DNA of 8,167 nt, taken from positions 1-8,167 of the forward strand of contig DAOLNV010000146.1 in assembly GCA_035416745.1 (NCBI GenBank), given 5' to 3'. How positions within the stretch are numbered: position 1 is the stretch's first letter; each line of letters begins with the position of its first letter. The position numbers were made by a program, and so were the translations under genes. The stretch is from Candidatus Hydrogenedentota bacterium. Its GTDB lineage: Bacteria > Hydrogenedentota > Hydrogenedentia > Hydrogenedentales > SLHB01. Shown one piece after another: positions 1 through 5,238 of the stretch. Under the pieces are notes generated by a model. The model saw only the letters and a program-made list of their open reading frames with translations. It ran no database searches and was not told the origin of the DNA.

Positions 1-449
1 TCCGTCGGCGGCAACTGCCGCCAGTAGGGCTCGCCGATGAGGATGATCCCTCCGGTGCGCAAGCTCCGCGCCAGAAGCTCTATCGTGCCGGCGACTCCCC
101 CGCCGATCCAAGTAGCACCGACACAGGCTGCCACGCTGGCCTTCTCGTCAGAGACATAGCCGGCAGCATCACCATGGATGAACTTGACTTGGCCGGCGAC
201 GCCGAGTTCCGCAGCACGGAGTTTCGCTTGCTCGGTGAACAACTGGCTCATGTCGATGCCGGTGCCGATGATGCCGTGATCGCGTGCCCAGGTGCACAGC
301 ATCTCCCCCGAACCACTGCCGAGGTCGAGCACTCGGGCCCCCGGTTCCAGACGCAGCGCCGCGCCGAGAGTGGCAAGCTTTTCCGGTGTGATCGGGTCGT
401 GGATGCGGTGAGCACTTTCAGCGATGTTGAATATCCGTGGGATGTCCAT
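1..449 (-). CDS. class I SAM-dependent methyltransferase, 3' end outside the window
   Basis: The reading frame stays open from an ATG at 449 down to base 1, giving 149 codons of an incomplete protein. Residues 38-49 read RVLDLGSGSGEM, the glycine-rich motif I of class I (Rossmann-fold) methyltransferases, which binds S-adenosylmethionine. GTGID (62-66) is the usual acidic end of strand beta2, and HGDA (92-95) fits motif II. LRTGGIILIGEPYW (130-143) is the typical post-core strand. The start is well fixed: TAAGGAGGT (458-466) sits 8 bases upstream and is a full complement to the 16S 3' end. The TAA of that site is also the stop codon of the upstream CYTH gene, so the two genes should be co-transcribed and translationally coupled. 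The substrate cannot be told; small-molecule methylation is likely from the lack of any nucleic-acid-binding region, but that is inference. About 100 residues are probably missing. Confidence 0.88.
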   Translation of the reverse strand, partial: MDIPRIFNIAESAHRIHDPITPEKLATLGAALRLEPGARVLDLGSGSGEMLCTWARDHGIIGTGIDMSQLFTEQAKLRAAELGVAGQVKFIHGDAAGYVSDEKASVAACVGATWIGGGVAGTIELLARSLRTGGIILIGEPYWRQLPPT

Positions 450-457
450 TGTGGAAA

Positions 458-466
458 ACCTCCTTA
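458..466 (-). promoter_or_regulatory. perfect Shine-Dalgarno overlapping the upstream stop codon
   Basis: The minus strand reads TAAGGAGGT, nine bases matching the complement of the 16S rRNA 3' end, placed 8 bases before the methyltransferase ATG at 449. Its first three bases are the TAA stop of the CYTH gene. Ribosomes finishing the first gene would end on the initiation site of the second, which suggests translational coupling. Confidence 0.8.
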
Positions 467-1054
467 CGGGTGTGAATTGATTGGGTCAGGGCCCATCGTG
501 CGGTTAAGGGGAAGGGCTGCTTTATCAGATACTGCTTGGGAGATACATCCCTCCAACATGTCGATGTAAGCGCAGTCAATCAGAGCCGCCTCGTCAATAC
601 CCAGCGCATGCATCATCTCGCGGCATTTCTTGTGACCCGCAGCCTCGCTTTCCCCTGCCAGCATCACTTCGAGCTCGATAAACCGGCCCAGCGACTCAAC
701 GTCATCGATATGAATCCTTGTATTGGATGCCAGGAATAGCTCGCGCGTTTTGCGTATGACGCCGCGTATCCCCAAGCTCATTTGGAGCACGCGTTTCATT
801 GCCGTCGGGTCGTCGATGTGGGCTGCGAAGTAGATGGACCGGGTCGGGCCGGACTCGTCGGCACGCTCATAGTAGATTAACTCGGCTGGCGCCGCGTTCG
901 AGACACGCAACTTCAACCTGCCCCGTGGTACGCAGAAGAACGTGTCTTCCTGCTCAATCACCTTGGGGGCCTTGGTTGAGAGTGCCAACGCACGTTCCCG
1001 CGCCGACGCGACATCACCACACAAGCGTGCCTTAATCTCCACGTTCTCTGGCAT
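464..1054 (-). CDS. CYTH-domain protein (class IV adenylate cyclase / thiamine triphosphatase superfamily)
   Basis: This 196-residue protein matches the CYTH (triphosphate tunnel metalloenzyme) fold, whose members act on triphosphates with divalent metal. Residues 5-10 (VEIKAR) are the N-terminal signature strand, here E-x-K-x-R rather than the classical E-x-E-x-K. QEDTFFCV (35-42) followed by GRLKLR (45-50) is the second hallmark. RKTRELF (101-107), RIHIDDVESLG (113-123) and FIELEV (125-130) supply the later tunnel strands, and AYIDML (162-167) closes the domain. About 29 residues beyond it have no family counterpart that I recognise. The ATG at 1054 is preceded by GGGGGA; another ATG 4 bases upstream is out of frame and stops after 8 codons. 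It is the first gene of an operon with the methyltransferase. Whether it makes cAMP, cleaves thiamine triphosphate or uses another triphosphate cannot be decided from sequence. Confidence 0.87.
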   Translation of the reverse strand: MPENVEIKARLCGDVASARERALALSTKAPKVIEQEDTFFCVPRGRLKLRVSNAAPAELIYYERADESGPTRSIYFAAHIDDPTAMKRVLQMSLGIRGVIRKTRELFLASNTRIHIDDVESLGRFIELEVMLAGESEAAGHKKCREMMHALGIDEAALIDCAYIDMLEGCISQAVSDKAALPLNRTMGPDPINSHP

Positions 1055-1083
1055 CCATAGCTTCCCCCGATTCGCCCGAGAAG

Positions 1084-1112
1084 AGAATATTGCAATAGGT
1101 GTGATACGTCAA
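1084..1112 (-). promoter_or_regulatory. candidate sigma70 promoter of the CYTH-methyltransferase operon
   Basis: On the minus strand TTGACG (1107-1112) and TATTCT (1084-1089) are separated by exactly 17 bases. The -35 box has 5 of 6 consensus bases and the -10 box 4 of 6. It lies about 30 bases upstream of the CYTH start codon. This is inferred from pattern alone. Confidence 0.4.
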
Positions 1113-1224
1113 GCTCCCTTCCTCATTCCGCTCTCGGTCCCTGCCCCAGAGTCCATTCCCTGGCGGATGGCTCCGCTCTGTGTTGTTTTCAGGTTCCCCT
1201 AACCAGCTAAAGGAGACCCGCACC

Positions 1225-1386
1225 ATGATCCTGAATCAACTCGGTATCTTTGGCTGGAAGGAAGCGGACGAGAACCTTATTCTGGCTTCTCTCCTCACCG
1301 GCGACCCACTGTTGCTCATTGGCAATCACGGGTGCGCCAAGACGCACGCGGCCAACAAGGTGGCCCAGGCGCTGGGACGCAGGTTC
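1225..1386 (+). pseudogene. MoxR-type AAA ATPase, 5' fragment of 54 codons
   Basis: A strong ribosome site (AAGGAGA, 1210-1216) precedes the ATG at 1225 by 8 bases. The fragment reads MILNQ at the start and carries LLLIGNHGCAKT (29-40), a Walker A P-loop of the form GxxGxxKT, then ANKVAQALG. This is the start of a MoxR-family AAA+ ATPase, which in other bacteria acts as a chaperone with VWA-domain partners. Family members are usually above 300 residues, with Walker B, sensor and arginine-finger motifs; all are missing here. After GRRF the frame runs into transposase sequence read out of frame and stops at 1572, so any product would be a 54-residue stub plus an unrelated tail. The intact ribosome site suggests recent loss by recombination with, or deletion next to, the insertion sequence that follows. 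Confidence 0.75.
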
Positions 1387-1387
1387 C

Positions 1388-1771
1388 TGCCTGAGTCGGA
1401 GCGCGGAGGGGGTGGTGAAGTTCTAGAACGGACGCGGCACGGCGGAGCAGTGGATCAAAGAAGACAAGAACGCCGCGAAATGGACTCAGCTTTCGTGCCA
1501 CGATTTCGTAGACAACCAGGTGCGGCCGCAATTGTTTGCCTTGGCATACAACCTGGGCAACTTCCTTCGTAGACTGGCGCTAGCCCGGAGCGTAGAGCAT
1601 TGGCCGCGGACCATGCTGAGAGAAAAGCCGGTCAAGACAGACGCCAAGGTCGTGGCGCACGCGCGATACGTCGCGTTTCAGATGGCCGAGGCGGCCATTC
1701 CCCGGCGACTGTTCGAAGCGAGTCTCCATCGGATTCGGCGGCGCGGGCCGCTGATGCCCGCGTGGGCATGA
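1388..1771 (+). pseudogene. IS1380-family transposase, C-terminal remnant with in-frame stop
   Basis: In the frame of codon 1427 the sequence reads NGRGTAEQWIKEDKNA, then KWTQLSCHDF, QLFALAYNLGNFLRRLA, LREKPVKTDAKVVAHARY and VAFQMAEAAIPR, ending at TGA (1769-1771). This is the C-terminal third of an IS1380-type DDE transposase (Transposase DDE group 1), including the conserved YNxRGTAEQWIKE block with its catalytic glutamate. Upstream, the same frame gives LSRSAEGVVKF (1391-1423) and then TAG at 1424 where the family has tyrosine (FYN), so a TAC-to-TAG change kills the frame. The first two thirds of the gene, with the earlier catalytic aspartates, are absent: the sequence switches to MoxR code at about 1387. 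The element cannot transpose by itself. Confidence 0.85.
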
Positions 1772-2030
1772 CTGAGCCGGCAATGCCAGGAATACGCGCA
1801 GGACAAGATTGGAGGCACCGGTGTGTCGGCATTTGCACAAACAGCCGCGAAGTGCGCCCTCGCTGGCCCGTATTCAGCAGGAGAAGGCTTCCATGAGCGG
1901 CCGTGATGGCAGCATCCATAGCGAGAATGGTGTGGAAAGCGACCGTGAGCGGGAATATATAATGTGACTACCGTACCCGTGATAGTCGTGGACAAGGTCA
2001 TATGGGAAATGTCGGTTGTTGTTAATGAAG
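1388..2030 (+). mobile_element. IS1380-family insertion sequence remnant, 5' part deleted
   Basis: It contains the transposase remnant ending at 1771 and about 260 bases after it with no credible gene on either strand, as expected for the 3' non-coding tail of such elements. The left edge is sharp at about 1387, where MoxR coding sequence stops. The right edge is an estimate: coding-like sequence on the minus strand resumes near 2030. I could not identify terminal inverted repeats or a target duplication, consistent with loss of the left end. Confidence 0.55.
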
Positions 2031-2131
2031 GCGACCCCGTCGTCCTCGACAAGCATACAGACGGCGGCATGCTGTGGGCGCTGAACCTGGCAGTTTACGG
2101 TGATGACCGGCGGCGCGTCGTTCATAGCCAT
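2028..2131 (-). pseudogene. possible 5' fragment of an unidentified gene
   Basis: From an ATG at 2131 (or a second in-frame ATG at 2125) the minus strand encodes a protein-like stretch beginning MAMNDAPPVITVNCQV and running to EDDGVAF near 2028, with codon use like the genes nearby. Beyond that the reading enters what looks like the tail of the IS1380 remnant, and the frame continues only as low-quality sequence to 1874. It stands divergent to plsC. I do not recognise a family. It could be a gene whose remainder was removed with the insertion, or a chance open frame; the ribosome site is weak. Confidence 0.28.
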
Positions 2132-2143
2132 GGCATTCTCTGC

Positions 2144-2163
2144 GCGCCGGCCTTGGCCGGCGC
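2144..2163. repeat. perfect 9-bp inverted repeat in the divergent promoter region upstream of plsC
   Basis: GCGCCGGCC (2144-2152) and its exact complement GGCCGGCGC (2155-2163) are separated by TT. The repeat lies between plsC and the divergent open frame ending at 2131. The second arm overlaps the candidate -35 box of plsC, so an operator is possible. It has no U-tract, so a terminator is unlikely. Confidence 0.5.
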
Positions 2164-2181
2164 TTCGGCGGATGGCATAAT
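2153..2181 (+). promoter_or_regulatory. candidate sigma70 promoter of plsC
   Basis: TTGGCC (2153-2158) and CATAAT (2176-2181) are spaced by 17 bases, with 4 of 6 and 5 of 6 consensus matches. They sit 64 bases before the plsC start codon, and the -35 box overlaps the inverted repeat. Pattern-based inference only. Confidence 0.35.
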
Positions 2182-2244
2182 ACGCACCGTTTCCGTAGCG
2201 GGCAACGTTGGCCCGCCGCGGCGCACCCCCAAAGGAACGACTCA

Positions 2245-3111
2245 ATGACAGATGATTCGACGGGTGCCCTTGCCGCGCCTCGCGTGAAGGCCGTCCGTCC
2301 CTTGCGCGTTGTCACGCGGCTGTGCGCCCTGCTCGCGTGGACGGTAATCTGCTACCTCGCGGTCTGTGCCAGCCTCCCCGTGCGCGTGTTCTCGAGGCCG
2401 CTCGTGCGCAAGCTGCACCGATGGTTTGCGGTCCGTTGGGCCTGCGGAGTCGGGGCCATTACCGGGATGCGGGTCCAAGTGCACGGCCGTCCCCCGCAGA
2501 AGCCCTGCTTTCTCGTGTCCAATCACGTCGTCTGGACAGACGGATTCGCCATGATTCGGTTCTTCGACTGCACTTACGTCAGCATGGCCGAGATCCAGAC
2601 CATGCCCATCGTGCGAACAATCATCCGCGGTCTCGAACCCATCTTCGTGTACCGCAAGCGCGAAGACACCCCCCGCGTGGTCGGCCTCATGGTGGAAACG
2701 CTCAAGAGCGGCGGCAGCATCTTCATGTGCCCGGAGGCCATCGTGTCGCCCGGCCGCGAGATCCGCCGGTTTCGAGGCGCGCTGCTCGAGGCCGCCGTCA
2801 TTACCGGCATGCCGGTCTATTGCGCCACGATTACCTATCGCACGCCCGACGACTGCCCCCCTCCGTCGCAGTGTATCCTGTTCGGCCCGGATCCCTACTT
2901 CCGCACGCCGGACGGCGAGATCCCGGAATCCGAGCTGGCCGTCTGGGGGCCGGAGCGCTCCATAAAGCGCTACCTTATGCGGTTTCTGAGCGTCTCCTCG
3001 TATACCGTCGTGATCACGTTTGGCGAGCACCCCATCAACGGCACGGACAAGTTCGAGCTTGCCGACGCGCTGCGCGATGCGGTTCGCGCGCGGTTCACGC
3101 CGGTGAAGTGA
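2245..3111 (+). CDS. plsC: 1-acyl-sn-glycerol-3-phosphate acyltransferase family protein (PlsC-like)
   Basis: This 288-residue protein is a membrane-bound acyltransferase of the PlsC/LPLAT family, which transfers a fatty acyl chain to lysophosphatidic acid or a related lysolipid during phospholipid synthesis. A hydrophobic segment at about 24-46 should anchor it in the inner membrane. Motif I is NHVVWTD (93-99), giving the catalytic HX4D pair H94 and D99. Motif II is IFVYRKRED (133-141). Motif III is CPEAIVSPG (162-170), with PEA instead of the commoner PEG, a variant I believe occurs elsewhere in the family. GMPVYCATITY (188-198) fits motif IV, and TFGEHPI (258-264) is a typical C-terminal block. 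AAAGGA (2231-2236) lies 8 bases before the ATG. The gene stands alone between degraded sequence. The true acceptor could be an ornithine lipid or another lysolipid rather than lysophosphatidate. Confidence 0.87.
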   Translation: MTDDSTGALAAPRVKAVRPLRVVTRLCALLAWTVICYLAVCASLPVRVFSRPLVRKLHRWFAVRWACGVGAITGMRVQVHGRPPQKPCFLVSNHVVWTDGFAMIRFFDCTYVSMAEIQTMPIVRTIIRGLEPIFVYRKREDTPRVVGLMVETLKSGGSIFMCPEAIVSPGREIRRFRGALLEAAVITGMPVYCATITYRTPDDCPPPSQCILFGPDPYFRTPDGEIPESELAVWGPERSIKRYLMRFLSVSSYTVVITFGEHPINGTDKFELADALRDAVRARFTPVK

Positions 3112-3122
3112 CCGTCCAGCGC

Positions 3123-3262
3123 TCACTCCGCCACCGCGATGGATGTTTCCCGATCCCCCACGCGGATGGCATGTCGGCCTGGGCTCTTGATGGTGATGGG
3201 GAAACTTACCTCTATATGTGCGTGCGTGGGCATGCGCGAACCCGTGTATGCCCTCACGAACC
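3123..3262 (-). pseudogene. possible 3' fragment of an unidentified gene
   Basis: The minus strand is open from about 3262 and ends at TGA (3123-3125), 11 bases from the plsC stop, a normal convergent arrangement. The last 36 codons, from an ATG at 3233, include VSFPITIKSPGRHAIRVGDRE, which alternates like beta strands and resembles the end of an Ig-like or CARDB-type extracellular domain. No start with a ribosome site is visible and the upstream part merges with the insertion-sequence tail, so this is probably the surviving 3' end of an interrupted gene. The family resemblance is weak and the call is an inference. Confidence 0.3.
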
Positions 3263-3740
3263 CAGACATGGAACGCGTATGGCAAGGAAATTCAGCCGAT
3301 GCTCACAGCCTTGTGAGACGGGCTGTTTAAGACCGATTGTCGGTTTGATTTTCAATCGTGATTTGCCGGTTTCGTGCGCGAGGGTTCGTGCTACTGTCTT
3401 TGAACGCATGGCGTAAGCATAGTTTGCCTGCGAAACAGAAAGCACGAGGGGGAGTTGATCAAGCGGCTTGGCGGTAGTAGTAGCGGAGCATGCCGTCGAG
3501 GGGTTACGGCAGACAACTTTCTTATCGGTTCCCCCGACTTCTTTGCCCGGCACAACAAAAGTGTTGTCGAGCCCATGATGATTGCATTCCTCGTGATAGT
3601 ATGCATTGAATTCAGTGAGTGCCTTGCGCAGGGACTTTTCACCGGAGAACAGCATCCGGTTCAGGCATTCGCATTTCATGCTGTGCATGAAGCGCTCCAG
3701 CTGTGGATTCAAATTTGGGCTCTTGGGTCGCAGGAGAACG
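3263..3740 (-). mobile_element. remnant of an insertion sequence with an rve-type integrase
   Basis: The remnant has the 3' part of an integrase-core transposase (3459-3740) and about 195 bases of downstream sequence (3263-3458) with no credible gene, taken as the element's 3' tail. Its upstream end stops at about 3740, where tRNA-like sequence starts, so the 5' half is missing. The right limit is approximate; no terminal inverted repeats were found. Confidence 0.5.
3459..3740 (-). pseudogene. rve-domain (DDE) integrase, C-terminal remnant with frameshift
   Basis: The minus strand reads KDVLLRPKSPNLNPQLERF, then HSMKCECLNRMLFSGEKSLRK, ALTEFNAYYHEE and GLDNTFVVPGKEVG. This is the end of an integrase-core (rve) transposase, keeping the glutamate of the DDE triad within NPQLERF. 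At about 3499-3506 the frame breaks: upstream it reads VVCRNP, but shifting by one base gives LDGMLRYYYRQAA and a TGA at 3459-3461, the expected ending for this group. A single missing base explains it. No start codon or catalytic aspartates remain, so the product cannot be active. The IS family (IS3-like, IS481-like or a related integrase group) is not certain from this portion. Confidence 0.8.
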
Positions 3741-3750
3741 TCTTTGGTAT

Positions 3751-3781
3751 CTGGATCACGAGTTCGAATCCCGCCACCGCT
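3751..3781 (+). repeat. tRNA T-arm-like fragment (direct repeat copy 1)
   Basis: Bases 3758-3774 look like a tRNA T-arm: ACGAG, the loop TTCGAAT, then CCCGC, followed by CACCGCT. The loop is canonical, but the two stem halves do not pair fully (ACGAG would need CTCGT), as if the halves came from two different tRNA genes. GTTCGAATCCCGCCACCGCT (3762-3781) matches 18 of 20 bases with 5215-5234. It is directly joined to integrase sequence on one side and P-type ATPase sequence on the other. No tRNA 5' half is present. Confidence 0.5.
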
Positions 3782-3782
3782 G

Positions 3783-3893
3783 GGGAACGGTTACCTCACG
3801 CCGACCGTGGGAGCCATCGTTCACAACATAGGCTCAGTGCTCGTTGTGACAATTGCAGCTAGTTTGGCGTTCGCGAGAGAGTATTCATCGTGA
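3783..3893 (+). pseudogene. C-terminal fragment of a P1B-type (heavy-metal) ATPase
   Basis: The frame reads GNGYLTPTVGAIVHNIGSVLVV and ends AREYSS at TGA (3891-3893). The pattern P-x-VGAI-x-HN-x-GS-x-x-VV is the last transmembrane helix region of P1B-type metal-transporting ATPases, where a similar HN-x-GS motif is typical. Only about 36 codons remain; the phosphorylation site DKTGT, the CPC-type metal site and the ATP-binding domain are absent, and the sequence begins right after the tRNA-like fragment. It cannot be functional. The intact membrane-protein gene starts 65 bases downstream. Confidence 0.55.
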
Positions 3894-3958
3894 CTTTGCG
3901 CGAGTTGACCTCGGTGTGCCTTAATCTGTCCAGGTAAGTCAACCAGGAGTGTCCTTGC

Positions 3959-5062
3959 ATGACCAACCCGGCAACAGGTACTAGAGAATCGAAGCGAATT
4001 GCATGTATCGATCAACTTCGCGGCTATGCGATTTTCGGCATGCTGCTGGTCAATGCCAGAGGGCTCTTCTTCGAACCCGTGAAATCCCACCTAGAAGGAT
4101 CAAGCATACAGGGTTTCTTCGAGTCATGCCTTTATCAGATAAGTCACCACACGACTACGTTTACCTATGCCGACACGATCGCTCCCTTGTTTGTGTTTGT
4201 CGTCGGCATGGGCATGCGGTTGTCGTGGTTACGGAGATGCGAGCAGCTTGGTGTCTGGGAGACGCGGAAGTCCCTCGTCAAGCGATATTCCATGCTGGTG
4301 CTTATAGCCTTTGCCATCTACGCCGGATGGTATTGGGATGCCCTGATGGATATCGGCCTGGCGGGGCTGCTCGCCGTCATGCTGATTGACAAGAGGCCTC
4401 GCACACGCGTTGTCGCCGCCTTTGCCTTTGTTGCTGCGTTCCAATGCATCCACATGTTCACCTCCTATGGGACGTGGTCGGTTCACGGCAAATTCTCGCT
4501 GGAAGACCCAAAGTACGTGCCCTTACTTGTACGTCTTGTCCCCTTGAACGAGGCGCTGTTTGGGACAAGCCTAAACGGCGGCCCGCTGGGTCCGATGAGT
4601 TGGGTGCTGTTACTGCTGTTTGGCTCCCATGCTTACGATCTATTGGCGGAACGAAACAACAAGAAGTTCGTGCTCAGTTGCCTTGGCTGGGGAGCGGGAC
4701 TGTGTATTCTCGCATGGGTATTTAGCATGGAATGGCTCGGTGTGAAGGCGGCCTGGCCGTTCTCGGCCCGGTACATGACTGTGCCTTTCCCGTTGTGGGC
4801 GGCGGGGCTTTGCTTTTTCCAGGTGCTGGCGTTCTACCTCATTTGCGATAGGCTCAATCTCGCAATTCCGACCTTCACATCTGTTGGCGCGAACCCGCTG
4901 ATCATCTACATCGTCCAGAGCCTGTTCCTCGACGTCGCCGAGGACTTTGCTCCCGAACAATTGTCGTTAGTCGTCGCTCTTGTCGGCTTCGCAGTCTTCT
5001 GGGGCATCTTCGCCGGCGCGGCTTACTACATGCACCGGAAGAGAATCTACATTAAGATCTGA
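3959..5062 (+). CDS. multi-pass membrane protein, COG4299/DUF5009 (HGSNAT-like) acyltransferase family
   Basis: This 367-residue protein has about ten hydrophobic segments, near residues 22-38, 70-90, 110-125, 130-143, 150-168, 212-228, 238-258, 275-296, 309-326 and 335-357. The N-terminal RIACIDQLRGYAIFGMLLVN (13-32) corresponds to the R-x-x-x-IDxLRG entry of this and the related DUF418/acyltransferase-3 families. DTIAPLFVFVVGMGMRLS (72-89) matches the second signature (D-x-x-x-PLF-x-F-x-VG), and VGANPLIIYI (309-318) the C-terminal one. Related proteins, including human HGSNAT, move acetyl groups from acetyl-CoA across a membrane onto a sugar amine; that role here is inferred from the family. 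The start is set by AGGAG (3945-3949), 9 bases before the ATG. No operon partner is visible: a metal-ATPase scar lies upstream and a tRNA fragment downstream. DUF418 is the main alternative family. Confidence 0.72.
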   Translation: MTNPATGTRESKRIACIDQLRGYAIFGMLLVNARGLFFEPVKSHLEGSSIQGFFESCLYQISHHTTTFTYADTIAPLFVFVVGMGMRLSWLRRCEQLGVWETRKSLVKRYSMLVLIAFAIYAGWYWDALMDIGLAGLLAVMLIDKRPRTRVVAAFAFVAAFQCIHMFTSYGTWSVHGKFSLEDPKYVPLLVRLVPLNEALFGTSLNGGPLGPMSWVLLLLFGSHAYDLLAERNNKKFVLSCLGWGAGLCILAWVFSMEWLGVKAAWPFSARYMTVPFPLWAAGLCFFQVLAFYLICDRLNLAIPTFTSVGANPLIIYIVQSLFLDVAEDFAPEQLSLVVALVGFAVFWGIFAGAAYYMHRKRIYIKI

Positions 5063-5202
5063 CTGTAGTGTGAAGTCTATCCGGCCACAGCTAATGCAAT
5101 TTCTTGTGAGCGAGTCGTAGAAATGCCATAGGATACGTGGAGGAAGACAGCACGAATTGCGTCAACACGTTTATGGCACTCTAATCCCAAGCCCAAGGCC
5201 AT
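5063..5202. other. intergenic stretch after the membrane protein
   Basis: I see no gene, promoter or convincing hairpin terminator here. It leads directly into the tRNA 3' fragment. Together with 5239-5618 it makes a gap of 556 bases without a supported coding gene. Confidence 0.5.
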
Positions 5203-5238
5203 ATAAGACCGCGGGTTCGAACCCCGCCAGCGCTACCA
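5203..5238 (+). pseudogene. 3' fragment of a tRNA gene with encoded CCA (direct repeat copy 2)
   Basis: Bases 5211-5227 form a perfect T-arm: GCGGG, the loop TTCGAAC, then CCCGC. CAGCGCT (5228-5234) is the 3' strand of an acceptor stem, followed by discriminator A (5235) and an encoded CCA (5236-5238). The matching 5' acceptor strand AGCGCTG is absent from the preceding 100 bases and no anticodon or D arm can be folded, so this is not a complete tRNA. The 3' ends of tRNA genes are the usual sites of integrase-mediated insertion, and such truncated ends mark island borders. Which amino acid it served cannot be told. Confidence 0.7.

Noticed and set aside
1180..1224. Upstream start for the MoxR fragment at 1180
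   Set aside because: The ribosome site at 1210-1216 points to the ATG at 1225, and the family begins near that residue.
1931..1963. TATAAT at 1958-1963 as a promoter inside the IS1380 tail
   Set aside because: There is no acceptable -35 box at 16-18 bases and no intact gene directly downstream on the plus strand.
2242..3285. 347-codon open frame on the minus strand opposite plsC
   Set aside because: It is rich in His, Arg and Gly in the low-complexity manner of a shadow of GC-rich coding sequence, has no domain, and plsC in the plus strand has all catalytic motifs.
2322..3416. 364-codon plus-strand open frame overlapping plsC in another frame
   Set aside because: The translation is Arg/Pro/His-rich with no recognisable motif; it is a frame-shadow of plsC and runs on into insertion-sequence sequence.
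3905..3933. TTGACC at 3905-3910 as the promoter of the membrane-protein gene
   Set aside because: No -10-like hexamer occurs at 16-18 bases; the nearest AT-rich hexamer is only about 10-11 bases away.
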